Notes: generated by a model from the letters alone, not told the origin. DNA of 64,000 nt from G963662605 sp963667005 (GCA_963667005.1 OY762937.1:2294001-2358000); one strand, 5' to 3'. Shown: positions 8,660-17,648, counted from the stretch's first letter. Translations and numbers: made by a program.

Positions 8660-8755
8660 AGTTAGTAAAAATGTTAATGCTGGAGCCCCCGGGATATGCT
8701 AAAACAGATAGGCTATGTTCGAAAGTTATAAAAATTGGTAGTGGAATTTATGTGA

Positions 8756-9889
8756 TTAAAACTGCGCGATGTACTCAAGCAGCTTTGTCTCTTCACTGCT
8801 CCAATTGAATTCCTCAACTGCTAACTTCCTCGCATTATTTCCTTGTTCGATGCGTAAAGCCGGCTGATCAACATACTTTTGCAGAACTGCAGCTACATCT
8901 TCAGTCGCAAGTGGGTTTACAAATGCACCTACTTCTTGGATGTCCAATACTTCTTTTATCGCGTCATTTTCGGAATATATTACAGGTCGACCCATTGCCA
9001 TGAATTCGAATAATTTTATTGGCAAGGAATTGCGATAAAAGAAATTGTTATCGCGTAATTCAATAAAAATATCTGCGGGTTTATATACATCAGGAAGTTT
9101 ATCATACTCGACCCAGTCCTGCAAAGTGAATACAAGATTATCCGGTATTTTGCTATGCATTTGCTGAAAACGCAATTCATCCCGCGATGAATTAAATTTA
9201 CCAATCGCTAATCCTTTAAAGCTTTTTTCGGGATTTTTACCTGCTAAGAAATTTAATACTTCAACAAACCTGAAAAACCCGCGTTCTTCTGTAAACAATC
9301 CGGCAAAGCAAGTAGTCAACGAGTCATTCGACTCGCACGTCGGGAAGTGAGAGAAATGTGAAAGATCGGGGAAGTACGACACTATCGCGTTCGGTTTACC
9401 TGGGGAGAAGAGCAGCCACCTTTGAAGTTTTTTAGATTCCCCGGAAACATATCCATCGATCAGCAGTCCGGCTAAGACCATCATTGCGTAGAATAACGGT
9501 TTTAACATTGCTGCTAATAAAGCTGGCATTTTTTGCAGTATGTTTTCTGGATACCATTCAGTAATATCAAGATGAATTGTTGTCTGTGCCCCGGATAATA
9601 TCTTGTACAAAAAGGCAGGGAATACAGCAAAAACTTCAGCGCAAAAAATGATATCCGGACTACAAGAAAAAAGCTGTTTTATGATGTAAAAACTTTTAGG
9701 AGAATATGCTCTTCTCGCTGAACCGGAGAGTTTAATGATATCAGTTTCTTCCTGAATATCTTCCAGTGTAGTAATAACCGTAACAGGCATACCGGCTTTT
9801 TGTATGGATTTTGCGAACCGGTAATAAATCCGGTCATCCTTTGCCGGATGTCCCGTTGTTACAAATGCGATTTTTTTATTTTCCTTCAT
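8756..9889 (-). CDS. glycosyltransferase, GT-B fold (family 4-like)
   Basis: A 377-aa cytoplasmic glycosyltransferase. The N-terminal half begins with a Rossmann-like strand (KIAFVTTGHP) and contains amphipathic segments near residues 105-150 that could touch the membrane. The C-terminal half carries the donor-binding region PIKLFEFMAMGRPVIYSE, the usual nucleotide-sugar contact zone of GT4 enzymes, and ends in the helix typical of the family. The sugar and acceptor are unknown. It stands alone between repeat-rich spacers and not inside a polysaccharide cluster. Confidence 0.82.
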   Translation of the reverse strand: MKENKKIAFVTTGHPAKDDRIYYRFAKSIQKAGMPVTVITTLEDIQEETDIIKLSGSARRAYSPKSFYIIKQLFSCSPDIIFCAEVFAVFPAFLYKILSGAQTTIHLDITEWYPENILQKMPALLAAMLKPLFYAMMVLAGLLIDGYVSGESKKLQRWLLFSPGKPNAIVSYFPDLSHFSHFPTCESNDSLTTCFAGLFTEERGFFRFVEVLNFLAGKNPEKSFKGLAIGKFNSSRDELRFQQMHSKIPDNLVFTLQDWVEYDKLPDVYKPADIFIELRDNNFFYRNSLPIKLFEFMAMGRPVIYSENDAIKEVLDIQEVGAFVNPLATEDVAAVLQKYVDQPALRIEQGNNARKLAVEEFNWSSEETKLLEYIAQF

Positions 9890-10019
9890 TATCGAAAAAT
9901 ATAAACTTTACGGCTTATAACGGCACAAAATTTTTGTCTATAAAGCTAAATTTGAGTAAATTTGCAGGCTATTAAAATTACCGGATCAGCCCTCCGGTAA
10001 GGCAAAAAATATAGAACAC

Positions 10020-10110
10020 GGAAAGGTGCGGGAGTGGCTGAACCGGCACGCCTGGAAAGTGTGTGTACGTCAAAAGCGTACCGTGGGTTCGAATCCCACC
10101 CTTTCCGCCA
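10020..10110 (+). tRNA. tRNA-Ser(GGA)
   Basis: A 91-base class II tRNA. The acceptor GGAAAGG pairs with CCTTTCC, the anticodon stem is CACGC/GTGTG with loop CTGGAAA (anticodon GGA), and a long variable arm (GTACG/CGTAC) marks serine. The T arm is GTGGG-TTCGAAT-CCCAC. The discriminator G and a CCA end are encoded in the DNA. Confidence 0.96.
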
Positions 10111-10139
10111 AGGCTCTTGCAAACGCAAGAGCCTTTTTC
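10111..10139 (+). terminator. intrinsic terminator of tRNA-Ser
   Basis: AGGCTCTTGC, loop AAAC and GCAAGAGCCT form a 10-bp stem immediately after the CCA end, followed by TTTT. Confidence 0.92.
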
Positions 10140-10229
10140 ATTTAAGTAATTTGGATTTGAATCTGAATTTATTTACCTCCTCGTTTTATTGAAGTGAGTA
10201 GTTGGCAAATAAGCCAAAAAGTCGAAAAT

Positions 10230-10322
10230 TGTAGGTTGATTCTCTGAATCGACCACGAGAAATCACGGACAGTCAAATTTTCAGGATTATCTATGTGGGC
10301 GACTCGGAGAGTTCACCCTACA
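10230..10322. repeat. imperfect inverted repeat in the spacer before the SDR gene
   Basis: The arm at 10230-10256 (TGTAGGTTGATTCTCTGAATC and onward) and the reverse complement of 10295-10322 agree at about 20 of 27 positions (TGTAGGnTGAnnCTCnGAnTCGnCCAC). The rest of the spacer 10141-10567 shows no open reading frame or RNA signature that I can support. Confidence 0.5.
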
Positions 10323-10567
10323 GTTGGCGTGCCGAGACCCGGCACCCTTCTTTAAATTTCCCGTGAGGGAAAATATCCTTGTAGAAATATTGAGTTCTGC
10401 ATTATCCATTTTCCGTAGGAAATTTATCCTTTTGAGAAGATTTAAAATTTTTGCTCGATGAAATATTTAACGGATTCGTACGTCCTATACAGTGGGAATT
10501 AGTCACAGCCCAAAACTGTTTATTTGGATAGTAGATATTTTGAAAAATTATTAAGTAAGGAAAATTT

Positions 10568-11329
10568 ATGGCTCAGACAAAGATTGCATTGGTTACCGGC
10601 GGAAGTCGTGGTTTAGGCAGAGATATGGCTATTCAGCTTGCAAAAAAGGGTAATGATGTTCTTTTAACGTATAACTCGAACAAAACGGAAGCAGACAAAG
10701 TGGTTGCCGAGATTTTAACACTAGGCCAATCGGCTGTTGCTTTTCAATTGGATACATCGAATGTCGCTACATTTGATGCGTTCTTTGTGCAGGTGAAAGA
10801 TTATTTGTCCCGTACGTACGGCAATCCAAAATTTGATTTCTTGGTTAATAATGCCGGTACTGCTCTGCACAAACCATTTGTGAATACAACCGAATCGGAG
10901 TTGGACTATATTGTGAATATTCATTTCAAGGGGGTATATCTCCTTACTCAAAAAGCTCTAGAATTAATGAATGATGGCGGAGCCATTGTAAATATATCAT
11001 CCGGATTAGCACGGTTTTCAATGCCGGGCACATCGGTTTACGGAGCAATGAAAGGTGCTATTGAGGTTTTAACACGTTATCAGGCAAAAGAACTTGGTGC
11101 GAGAAACATCAGAGTCAACGTTGTTGCCCCCGGAGCAATTGCTACGGATTTTGGCGGCGGCCTTGTTCGTGATAACAAGGATTTGAACACAATGCTCGCT
11201 AATCAGACTGCCTTGGGACGTGTAGGTCAGGCTGATGACATTGGCGGAGTAGTTGCCTTCTTATGCTCAGACGATGCGAAATGGGTCAACGGGCAGCGGA
11301 TTGAAGTATCCGGTGGTGTTAACTTATAG
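10568..11329 (+). CDS. short-chain dehydrogenase/reductase (FabG-like)
   Basis: A 253-aa NAD(P)-dependent oxidoreductase of the classical SDR family. The cofactor motif is TGGSRGLG, followed by NNAG, the catalytic Ser in NISSGLARF and the active-site pair YGAMK, then the VAPGAIATD segment and the usual C-terminal VSGGVNL. It resembles 3-oxoacyl-ACP reductase but stands alone, outside any fatty-acid cluster, so the substrate is open. AAGGA precedes the ATG and a strong terminator follows, so it is a single-gene unit. Confidence 0.9.
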   Translation: MAQTKIALVTGGSRGLGRDMAIQLAKKGNDVLLTYNSNKTEADKVVAEILTLGQSAVAFQLDTSNVATFDAFFVQVKDYLSRTYGNPKFDFLVNNAGTALHKPFVNTTESELDYIVNIHFKGVYLLTQKALELMNDGGAIVNISSGLARFSMPGTSVYGAMKGAIEVLTRYQAKELGARNIRVNVVAPGAIATDFGGGLVRDNKDLNTMLANQTALGRVGQADDIGGVVAFLCSDDAKWVNGQRIEVSGGVNL

Positions 11330-11354
11330 CTCACTTCCAGATAGCTTAAGAACG

Positions 11355-11384
11355 AAAAGCATCCCTATGGGATGCTTTTTTGTT
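11355..11384 (+). terminator. intrinsic terminator after the SDR gene
   Basis: AAAAGCATCCC, loop TAT and GGGATGCTTTT form the stem, followed by further Ts. Confidence 0.93.
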
Positions 11385-11435
11385 TTATGCAAAGGTGGTA
11401 CTTTTGATAAGTAATTATTAACCGGATCCAAAATT

Positions 11436-12509
11436 ATGAATGCTGCAATCGAACGACTCGGATTTAATCAATGGTTCAAGGATAGAGTTGACCCTGAAAA
11501 ACTACAAAACTTTACCATCGTCCGCATTTTAAGTGTTAATAAAAACAGTTATATCGTATCGGCGGGAGAGAAAGAAATCTTTGCCGAACTGACGGGGAAG
11601 TTTTTATTTAATTCGGAATCTTCTCTTGATTTTCCTACTGTCAGTGACTGGGTATATGCCCAATTGTTTGATGACGACTCGCTTGCGATCATCCACGATA
11701 TTCTTCCACGCAAATCACTATTAAAAAGAAAGTCACCGGGACAGAAGGTTGAATTCCAGCTTATAGCTGCGAATATTGATACTGCGGTCATTATGCAGGC
11801 TCTCGATGCAAATTACAACCTGCGCCGGTTGGAGCGCTATTTGGTTATGGTGAACGAGAGCAATATCACTCCCGTAATATTTTTAAGCAAAAGTGATTTG
11901 CTGACTCCGGAAGAAATTGAACAAAAGAAAAACGATATATTGAGAATCGCTCCCGGTGTTGAGATTATTTCGTTCAGTAATAATAACTCAGACGATATTG
12001 AAATTGTCAGGTCGTATTTAAAACCGGCAGAAACATTTTGCCTGCTTGGTTCTTCGGGCGTCGGAAAGACGACACTGCTGAACAATTTATTACATCAGGA
12101 TATATATAAGACTCAGCCGATAAACGAAAAAGACGGGAAGGGCAGGCACACTACTACCCGCCGTGAATTGATCGTGCTCGAAAATGGGGCGCTGATTATT
12201 GATAATCCCGGCATGCGGGAATTAGGCATGATGTCGGTTGAATCCGGATTAGATGAAACCTTTAACGAGATTGCGGAATTCGCCGACGGATGCAAATACG
12301 AGGATTGTACGCATACTGTTGAGGCAGGATGTTCTGTGCTCAAAGCAGTAGAGGCAGGGGAAATATCGCAGGAACGCTACAATAACTATATTAAAATGTA
12401 CAAGGAATCCCAATACAACGAAATGTCCTACTACGATAAACGGCAGAAGGATAAAAAGTTCGGCAAGTTCATGCATAACTATCAAAAAAATGATAGAACG
12501 AAATTTTAA
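11436..12509 (+). CDS. rsgA: ribosome small-subunit-dependent GTPase RsgA
   Basis: A 357-aa circularly permuted GTPase that assists late 30S subunit maturation. The N-terminal OB fold (about residues 25-95) is followed by the permuted G motifs: G4-like LSKSDLL, G1 GSSGVGKTTLLN and G3-like DNPGMRE. A C-terminal zinc-binding segment follows with the pattern CKYEDCTH...GCSV. The motif order G4-G1-G3 is diagnostic of the YjeQ/RsgA family and the length is normal. The DJ-1-like gene follows after 40 bases. Confidence 0.95.
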   Translation: MNAAIERLGFNQWFKDRVDPEKLQNFTIVRILSVNKNSYIVSAGEKEIFAELTGKFLFNSESSLDFPTVSDWVYAQLFDDDSLAIIHDILPRKSLLKRKSPGQKVEFQLIAANIDTAVIMQALDANYNLRRLERYLVMVNESNITPVIFLSKSDLLTPEEIEQKKNDILRIAPGVEIISFSNNNSDDIEIVRSYLKPAETFCLLGSSGVGKTTLLNNLLHQDIYKTQPINEKDGKGRHTTTRRELIVLENGALIIDNPGMRELGMMSVESGLDETFNEIAEFADGCKYEDCTHTVEAGCSVLKAVEAGEISQERYNNYIKMYKESQYNEMSYYDKRQKDKKFGKFMHNYQKNDRTKF

Positions 12510-12549
12510 GAAATGGCATTAAGGCAGAAATAATTTTGGAGTAATCGTA

Positions 12550-13149
12550 GTGAAAGAAGTAGTAGTAATACTATTCAATAATTTTGAAACACTTGTTGTG
12601 TTCGGACCTGTGGAGATTTTCGGCAGGATGCCGGAACATTTTACTGTCGGTCTTTATTCGCCGGAGGGCGGCATTGTAAAAGGCAGTCAGAATGTATCTG
12701 TTGTAACCGAAGCATTATCCTCCTTGGTCAAGAAAGACTATATCTTGCTTGTTCCCGGCGGCATGGGGACGCGTGAACTGATTATGGATGCAGAATTTAT
12801 TACACAACTTACAACAATGGCCGAAGGCGCCGAGTATATCCTTACAGTATGTACCGGCTCGATACTCTTTTCCAAAACGGGTCTGCTGAACGGCAGGGAA
12901 GCCACTTCAAATAAGCGGGTCTTTCCATGGACGAAAATTGAGTCGCCGGATGTGAAATGGATAAAGAAAGCACGATGGGTCAAAGACGGCAATATATACA
13001 CGAGTTCCGGTGTGAGTGCCGGAATTGATATGACACTTGGTTTTATCGCCGACACTCTGGGTTATGAAACAGCGAAACAACAAAGCAATGAGATTGAGTA
13101 CGACTGGAAGGAAGATGCTTCGTGGGATCCATTTTCGGAATTGTATTGA
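12550..13149 (+). CDS. DJ-1/PfpI-family protein
   Basis: A 199-aa class-I glutamine-amidotransferase-like protein of the DJ-1/PfpI superfamily. The nucleophile elbow carries Cys in ILTVCTGSILFSKTG, preceded by the oxyanion segment LLVPGGMGTR. The GLLNGREAT and SAGIDMTLGF segments resemble the isocyanide-hydratase/AraC-type amidotransferase branch. The start is a GTG at 12550 with GGAG upstream. It may be cotranscribed with rsgA and the alcohol dehydrogenase. Enzymatic activity is unproven. Confidence 0.85.
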   Translation: MKEVVVILFNNFETLVVFGPVEIFGRMPEHFTVGLYSPEGGIVKGSQNVSVVTEALSSLVKKDYILLVPGGMGTRELIMDAEFITQLTTMAEGAEYILTVCTGSILFSKTGLLNGREATSNKRVFPWTKIESPDVKWIKKARWVKDGNIYTSSGVSAGIDMTLGFIADTLGYETAKQQSNEIEYDWKEDASWDPFSELY

Positions 13150-13235
13150 TTATTTGGCAATTTAGTTGTTCTTTTGGGACGCACGTTTTGATTTATTAGG
13201 CAAACGTATTAATCTATTTTACGGGAAAAGTGTTT

Positions 13236-14399
13236 ATGTTGAATTTTAATTTTTATAACCCCACACATATTGTATTTGGCAAAGATAGAATTGATAATCT
13301 TTCTTCTTTGATTCCGGCTGATGCTAAAGTGCTTATTACTTATGGAGGCGGCAGTGCAAAGAAAAGCGGCCTGCTCGACAAAGTAATGGCAGCACTCGGC
13401 AGCCGCACCGTAATTGAATTTGGAGGCATTGAACCGAATCCCCGTTATTCGACATTGGTCAGAGCAGCTGATGTAGTTAAAAAAGAAAAGATTGATTTCA
13501 TTCTTGCGGTCGGCGGCGGATCTGTTATTGACGGAACAAAGTTTATCACCCTCGCCGCAAATTACCCTGGTGAAGCAACCGATATTTTATACAACGGTGC
13601 ATCCATTCCGCTAACCATGGTCGGCAAAATAACTCCTTTCGGTACAGTGTTGACTCTACCGGCGACTGGCTCAGAGATGAATTCCGGTGCGGTTATCAGT
13701 CACGAAAAAGGGAAGTATGTCGTATCCAGCAAGTTGACCTATCCTGTATTCTCTATTCTTGATCCTACACTGACATTCACGCTGCCAAAAATTCAGGTAG
13801 CAAACGGCATTGTTGATACATTCGTGCACACGACCGAGCAGTATTTGACTTTCCCGGTCGGCGGCATGATTCAGGATAGGTTTGCCGAAGGTATTTTACA
13901 GACACTTGTCGAGATAGGCAGAACATCAATTGATGAACCGGAAAATTATGTTATCCGCGCGAACCATGTCTGGTGCTCAACGCTCGCCTTAAACGGACTC
14001 ATCGGCGCAGGTGTTCCGCAGGATTGGGCTACGCACATGATAGGTCACGAAATTACTGCAATGTTCGGCATTGATCACGGACAAACGCTGGCAATCGTTT
14101 TGCCGGCATTGCTTGAAGTTCAAAAAGAACAGAAGCGTGAAAAGCTTGTGCAATACGCCGAACGCGTATGGCATATCGTGGAGTCAAATGAAGATAAAAA
14201 AATTGAGCTGGCAATACAGAAGACCAGAGAATTCTTCGAAAGTCTGGGTATTAAAACACGTCTTTCGGAATATGGCGTTAAACCTGATGCAGTGCATGCA
14301 TTAGTCGCTCAGTTAAAAGCTCATGGTATGGTGAGATTGGGTGAAAAAGGAGCTATCACTCCTGAAGTAAGCCAAAAGATTCTTGAGAATGCACTCTAG
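13236..14399 (+). CDS. iron-containing alcohol dehydrogenase (YqhD/butanol-dehydrogenase-like)
   Basis: A 387-aa group III alcohol dehydrogenase reducing aldehydes with NAD(P)H. The cofactor motif is GGGSVIDGTK. The iron ligands are the Asp and His in IVDTFVHTTEQ and the two His in HMIGHEITAMFGIDHGQ, so all four are present. The substrate region PATGSEMNSGAVI is typical of YqhD/BdhA enzymes that act on a broad range of aldehydes. I prefer the ATG at 13236 to the in-frame GTG six bases upstream. No encapsulation-peptide-like helix is seen at either end, so targeting to the microcompartment at 58-59 kb is not supported. Confidence 0.92.
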   Translation: MLNFNFYNPTHIVFGKDRIDNLSSLIPADAKVLITYGGGSAKKSGLLDKVMAALGSRTVIEFGGIEPNPRYSTLVRAADVVKKEKIDFILAVGGGSVIDGTKFITLAANYPGEATDILYNGASIPLTMVGKITPFGTVLTLPATGSEMNSGAVISHEKGKYVVSSKLTYPVFSILDPTLTFTLPKIQVANGIVDTFVHTTEQYLTFPVGGMIQDRFAEGILQTLVEIGRTSIDEPENYVIRANHVWCSTLALNGLIGAGVPQDWATHMIGHEITAMFGIDHGQTLAIVLPALLEVQKEQKREKLVQYAERVWHIVESNEDKKIELAIQKTREFFESLGIKTRLSEYGVKPDAVHALVAQLKAHGMVRLGEKGAITPEVSQKILENAL

Positions 14400-14436
14400 G
14401 AGATAATCAGTCCAACTGACATATCCACTATTTCTC

Positions 14437-14470
14437 AAAAGCGGAGCCGCATAGCGACCCCGCTTTTTTT
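14437..14470. terminator. terminator between convergent genes
   Basis: AAAAGCGG pairs with CCGCTTTT around an imperfect inner stem (GCCGC/AGCGAC), followed on the plus strand by seven Ts. It ends the alcohol dehydrogenase transcript. The convergent gene at 14480-14872 is read towards it on the minus strand. Confidence 0.75.
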
Positions 14471-14479
14471 ATGCAAATT

Positions 14480-14872
14480 TTATTTTCGAACCTTCGCCGA
14501 GCCTTTGAGCAAATCTATTAATTCTTTGTCGCCGTGGTCAGCAGCTTTCAGATCATCGTCAAACTGTCGCGTGATAGATTTCCCCTCACCGGAATATCCG
14601 CAAGCGATCCCAATGGAATGGATTCTCGCTTTAAGCGCGTCCTTATTTTTGCCTTTCGATAGTTTTGCAAATTCATCTGTTTTGAAAAACTCAGTCAGTG
14701 CCCGTAGATATTTTTTTGCCCGTGCTGTGGGGCCTGATGATGTAGTGTTGGATTTTGGCTCTGTCGGTTTGAAAATTGAAGGGGATTTACCTTTGCTTTG
14801 TGCTTCGGTTGAATTTACCGGAACAAGTACAAAAAGAAACATCGCTGTGAAAAGAAGAACAAGATACCTCAT
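14480..14872 (-). CDS. small secreted protein, unknown function
   Basis: A 130-aa protein with a clear signal peptide (MRYLVLLFTAMFLFVLVPV, then a likely cut near TEAQ-S), a short Ser/Thr/Pro-rich linker and a helical, charged C-terminal part of about 80 residues. I recognise no family. I chose the ATG at 14872, preceded by GGAGAG, in place of the TTG 12 bases upstream. It is probably periplasmic and is monocistronic. It could be a small periplasmic binding or stress protein, but nothing in the sequence decides this. Confidence 0.7.
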   Translation of the reverse strand: MRYLVLLFTAMFLFVLVPVNSTEAQSKGKSPSIFKPTEPKSNTTSSGPTARAKKYLRALTEFFKTDEFAKLSKGKNKDALKARIHSIGIACGYSGEGKSITRQFDDDLKAADHGDKELIDLLKGSAKVRK

Positions 14873-15050
14873 AACTCTCTCCAATTGTGTTGTTAAAAGT
14901 TTTCACCCTAAGTCGCATGTAATTGTTTAATGGACTTTGGCTAAAAGTAAGGAATTTTAATAATATTAAGCAAATGCTTTGTTGTGGTTTACACCATATT
15001 AGTCGAGAGCAGCGGTGGATGAATAATTGAAAAGTAAGGGCCATTATTAA

Positions 15051-15330
15051 CACGGTGCTTTAGAGTCCGTTGCACAACTCACAGGAGGGTTGCCTTTGCA
15101 AAGATTGCTGCCCTGAACGGCAGAGCCCCGCCACAGGACGGGCAGGCGTGACAGCCAAGTAGTAAAAGGATAGAATTGTAATTCAGAGCTCTGGATAGAG
15201 GGGCTCTTTTTCTGGAGAACAACCGCAGCGAGACGTACCTGCGGTACTCAAATAAATTTTATCTGACTATTTCTACTAAGCTACCGCACCTTCGGTGCTC
15301 ATGAATTCGGCAGAAGACTCTAAAGCATCG
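15051..15330. mobile_element. 280-bp non-coding element with terminal inverted repeats (MITE-like)
   Basis: The left end (15053-15067) and the reverse complement of the right end (15316-15330) match at 14 of 15 positions (CGRTGCTTTAGAGTC). TATTAA occurs just outside both ends (15045-15050 and 15331-15336), suggestive of a target duplication, although two extra bases separate it on the left. Inside are several small palindromes (CCGCAGCGAGACGTACCTGCGG, GCACCGAAGGTGC) and no reading frame. The rest of the spacer 14885-15370 is otherwise featureless. Confidence 0.45.
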
Positions 15331-15370
15331 TATTAATGAAGTTCAAAAAATAATTCGTGCAGCAGCAGAC

Positions 15371-15883
15371 TTATATCGGTAATCTACCAAACAAATTAAG
15401 TCCTATAATGATAATTTTTGTATCCGCGCCGAAGGTTTTGCCGCAGTTAAGACTGATTCCAAAGTACCTTGATATTCTTCCCATGAGCGCTGCCTCAGCG
15501 ATAAATACATTTTCTTCCGTTACTCGGTAATATCCCCAGGGGTTGTTGTCATCAAAAATATCTTTCCCGTAAGTAAAATGCTCAATGCCGCAGCTTGCGG
15601 TAAAAGTGACGAATCTTCCCAGATCGAAAGCTTTCCCAATCTGGAGATCAACACCTTTATAGATAGGTGTACGCTGATCCATAACGAATGAAGCCCAATA
15701 TTTATAGCGGGCAGATACATACAAATTCCCCATATCTACACGTGTGCCGGCATTCCATGAGAAAAAGCCAAGCGCAACGCCGCCGTGAATCCAAAACTGA
15801 GGATAATGAGCGGTATCAGTGCCTTGTGAAAAGAAATGAGGAGTATATAATAAGAAAATTAAAACAACAGCAATTTTTTTCAT
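15371..15883 (-). CDS. putative small outer-membrane beta-barrel protein
   Basis: A 170-aa protein with a type I signal peptide (MKKIAVVLIFLLYTPHFFSQG). The mature part alternates hydrophobic and polar residues with aromatic girdles (GGVALGFFSWNAG, LYVSARYKYWASF, GRFVTFTASCGIEHF, IIIIGLNLFGRLPI), as expected of an eight-strand outer-membrane barrel. No named family is recognised. It has no close neighbours on its strand. Confidence 0.68.
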   Translation of the reverse strand: MKKIAVVLIFLLYTPHFFSQGTDTAHYPQFWIHGGVALGFFSWNAGTRVDMGNLYVSARYKYWASFVMDQRTPIYKGVDLQIGKAFDLGRFVTFTASCGIEHFTYGKDIFDDNNPWGYYRVTEENVFIAEAALMGRISRYFGISLNCGKTFGADTKIIIIGLNLFGRLPI

Positions 15884-15997
15884 CCCTTACCTCGAAGATC
15901 AATATTGACCGATATGTGGAACAATAGATTGTAAATATACTGACAAATCAGTCTTCATTACAATTCACAACCTGACTTTTGTTTGAAGAAAAGTACA

Positions 15998-16025
15998 AAG
16001 AACCCGGCGTCGGCGGGTTCTTTTT
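15998..16025 (+). terminator. orphan intrinsic terminator
   Basis: AAAGAACCCG and CGGGTTCTTT form a 10-bp stem followed by further Ts. No gene on the plus strand precedes it: the adjacent gene (15371-15883) is transcribed away from it. It may end a small RNA or be the remnant of a lost gene. Confidence 0.75.
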
Positions 16026-16601
16026 AACGCTGCACTTCTCGGATTTCCTTGCCGTAATTCTTTGGAAGGTGCCCGGAACACTTTCAAAATTTTTCTTACC
16101 CTGATAGGGTTGTATTTGCATAACCGTGAGTGAATTCCAGCTTGAGGGATGAGCTTACGTTAGAAGGGCAATAATCAACATATTTCACAATGAAATATTT
16201 TACTAGTTAAAATAGGTTTTACAACTTTAAAACTTCCAGTGTGTTTACACTTGACTTGAGAACACTTCTTAGGCGAAACTATTTGAGTGCAGTCTTAAAT
16301 ATATGTTTAATATTTAGTTGACAATTTGATTAAATAACATTAGATTAAAATACAAATGGCTGAGGTTACAGGCATCGATAATATGCTGTTGAAATTTGCT
16401 GAAAATTCTGAACACTTTTTTACTTGAGCTCATAATCCAACATTCCTGTTAAAATTTTGTATTCGCGAGAAGGTTTTTGTCTATTTTCTTGAGGATTTTT
16501 AACCCCTGCCTTGAAATTAAATTCAAAAACTTTGACCTTTTGGAAGTTTCATTTTTGTCTGAAGACCTTATAATTAAATAGCAATAAGTGGAGGAAGGGA
16601 T
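16026..16601. other. AT-rich gene-free spacer at the island edge
   Basis: No open reading frame is supported here. Composition drops sharply to AT-rich from about 16.17 kb and stays so to about 21.5 kb. The spacer holds the palindrome ATATTTCA-CAA-TGAAATAT at 16180-16198 and a possible promoter at 16318-16346. Confidence 0.6.
16318..16346 (+). promoter_or_regulatory. possible promoter upstream of the island membrane protein
   Basis: TTGACA (16318-16323), a 17-base spacer and TAGATT (16341-16346). It would leave a leader of about 250 bases before the ATG at 16602. In such AT-rich DNA this match could be chance. Confidence 0.4.
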
Positions 16602-17648
16602 ATGAATAGAGGTGACAATAAAATTGCTCAGATCGAGTCGACTCCATCTAGGCGCATTGAAAGAATTAAAGCTACAGTTAAATTATACTCAAAAAAAGTG
16701 TTAAATGCTATTAAAATCGTTGGGTTGGCTGGAAGTGGTTTGATTATGGTTCTTTTGTTGATGGCCAAACCAATAGTTGGCTCCGGGAAAGTGCCAATAT
16801 TTGGAATTCAGGGGAAGGATATACCAGATTTAATAACGAGTCTTTTCTATTATTCATATGGTGCTCTTTGCTTGACTTTGGCTTTTGAACGCATAGTTTA
16901 TTTTAGCAGTATTGAAAACACAATAGAAAAGTTAAATAAATCACTTAAAAAGGATAATTTGGATAGGGAAAAGCTAGGCAGAGAAGTTAAAGTAGAATTA
17001 GATAAAATATTGATTCTATTAGACTTTGTTGGCAACAAATTTACAAATTGGCAAAATTCTTCTGATATTTTTTGGCAGATTTCTATGATAATTGCTCAAA
17101 AGGGTAACAGGGGTATTTATTTAAATTCTGCAGATTCATTTACTGTAGGGAGTCAACAAATCCAAAACTTTTGGCTTCAGATGGTAAAAAATACAGATAA
17201 TTCGTGGTGTTGTACGGATTGGGTAAAGAGGCAGCCGGGAGATGTGGGAGGAGTATTTTGGCAAAGAGCAATAGCTAAAATTGGTCTTCAGATTCAAGGG
17301 AGTATGATCGCTAATCTTAATATAAAAGTCAGGAGAATTTTCATATTTGAAAAAGCAGAAGATGCTGATTTAGAACTATATAAAATGATAATGAGAGAAC
17401 AAAAGGCCATGGGCATTGAGGTCAGATGGGTTACTCTCAGTTGTGAATTGAGAGATGCGCCATTAAATTATTTTCAAGACAGATTAGATACAGTGGACTT
17501 TACAATAATTGATAATAAATACTTATTCAAATATATAATGAACGAGAAGGACGTTACATCCATAGAAAGTACTTGTGATTCGCATACAGTAAGAGAAATA
17601 AAGGAAAAATATAATCAATTGTTTCTTGAAAGTTTTGAGGTCACTTAA
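16602..17648 (+). CDS. two-TM membrane protein with a cytosolic C-terminal domain, unknown
   Basis: A 348-aa protein of the AT-rich island. After a basic N-terminus come two membrane helices (about residues 40-60 and 75-100), a coiled-coil-like charged stretch (about 105-135) and a folded domain of about 190 residues. That domain has the pattern RRIFIFEKAED...EQKAMGIEVRWV...DFTIIDNKYLF. From memory this resembles non-catalytic phospholipase-D-like sensor domains, but no HKD motif is present. GGAGG lies just upstream of the ATG. It may be a membrane partner of the SIR2-TPR protein. Function is not established. Confidence 0.6.
   Translation: MNRGDNKIAQIESTPSRRIERIKATVKLYSKKVLNAIKIVGLAGSGLIMVLLLMAKPIVGSGKVPIFGIQGKDIPDLITSLFYYSYGALCLTLAFERIVYFSSIENTIEKLNKSLKKDNLDREKLGREVKVELDKILILLDFVGNKFTNWQNSSDIFWQISMIIAQKGNRGIYLNSADSFTVGSQQIQNFWLQMVKNTDNSWCCTDWVKRQPGDVGGVFWQRAIAKIGLQIQGSMIANLNIKVRRIFIFEKAEDADLELYKMIMREQKAMGIEVRWVTLSCELRDAPLNYFQDRLDTVDFTIIDNKYLFKYIMNEKDVTSIESTCDSHTVREIKEKYNQLFLESFEVT

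Noticed and set aside
12550..14399. DJ-1-like gene and iron alcohol dehydrogenase as part of the microcompartment pathway
   Set aside because: They lie about 45 kb from the shell genes, have no visible encapsulation peptide, and are of kinds common outside microcompartments.
14787..15053. An 88-codon minus-strand frame upstream of the small secreted protein
   Set aside because: It overlaps the start of the better-supported gene at 14480-14872, lacks a ribosome-binding site and has no recognisable features.
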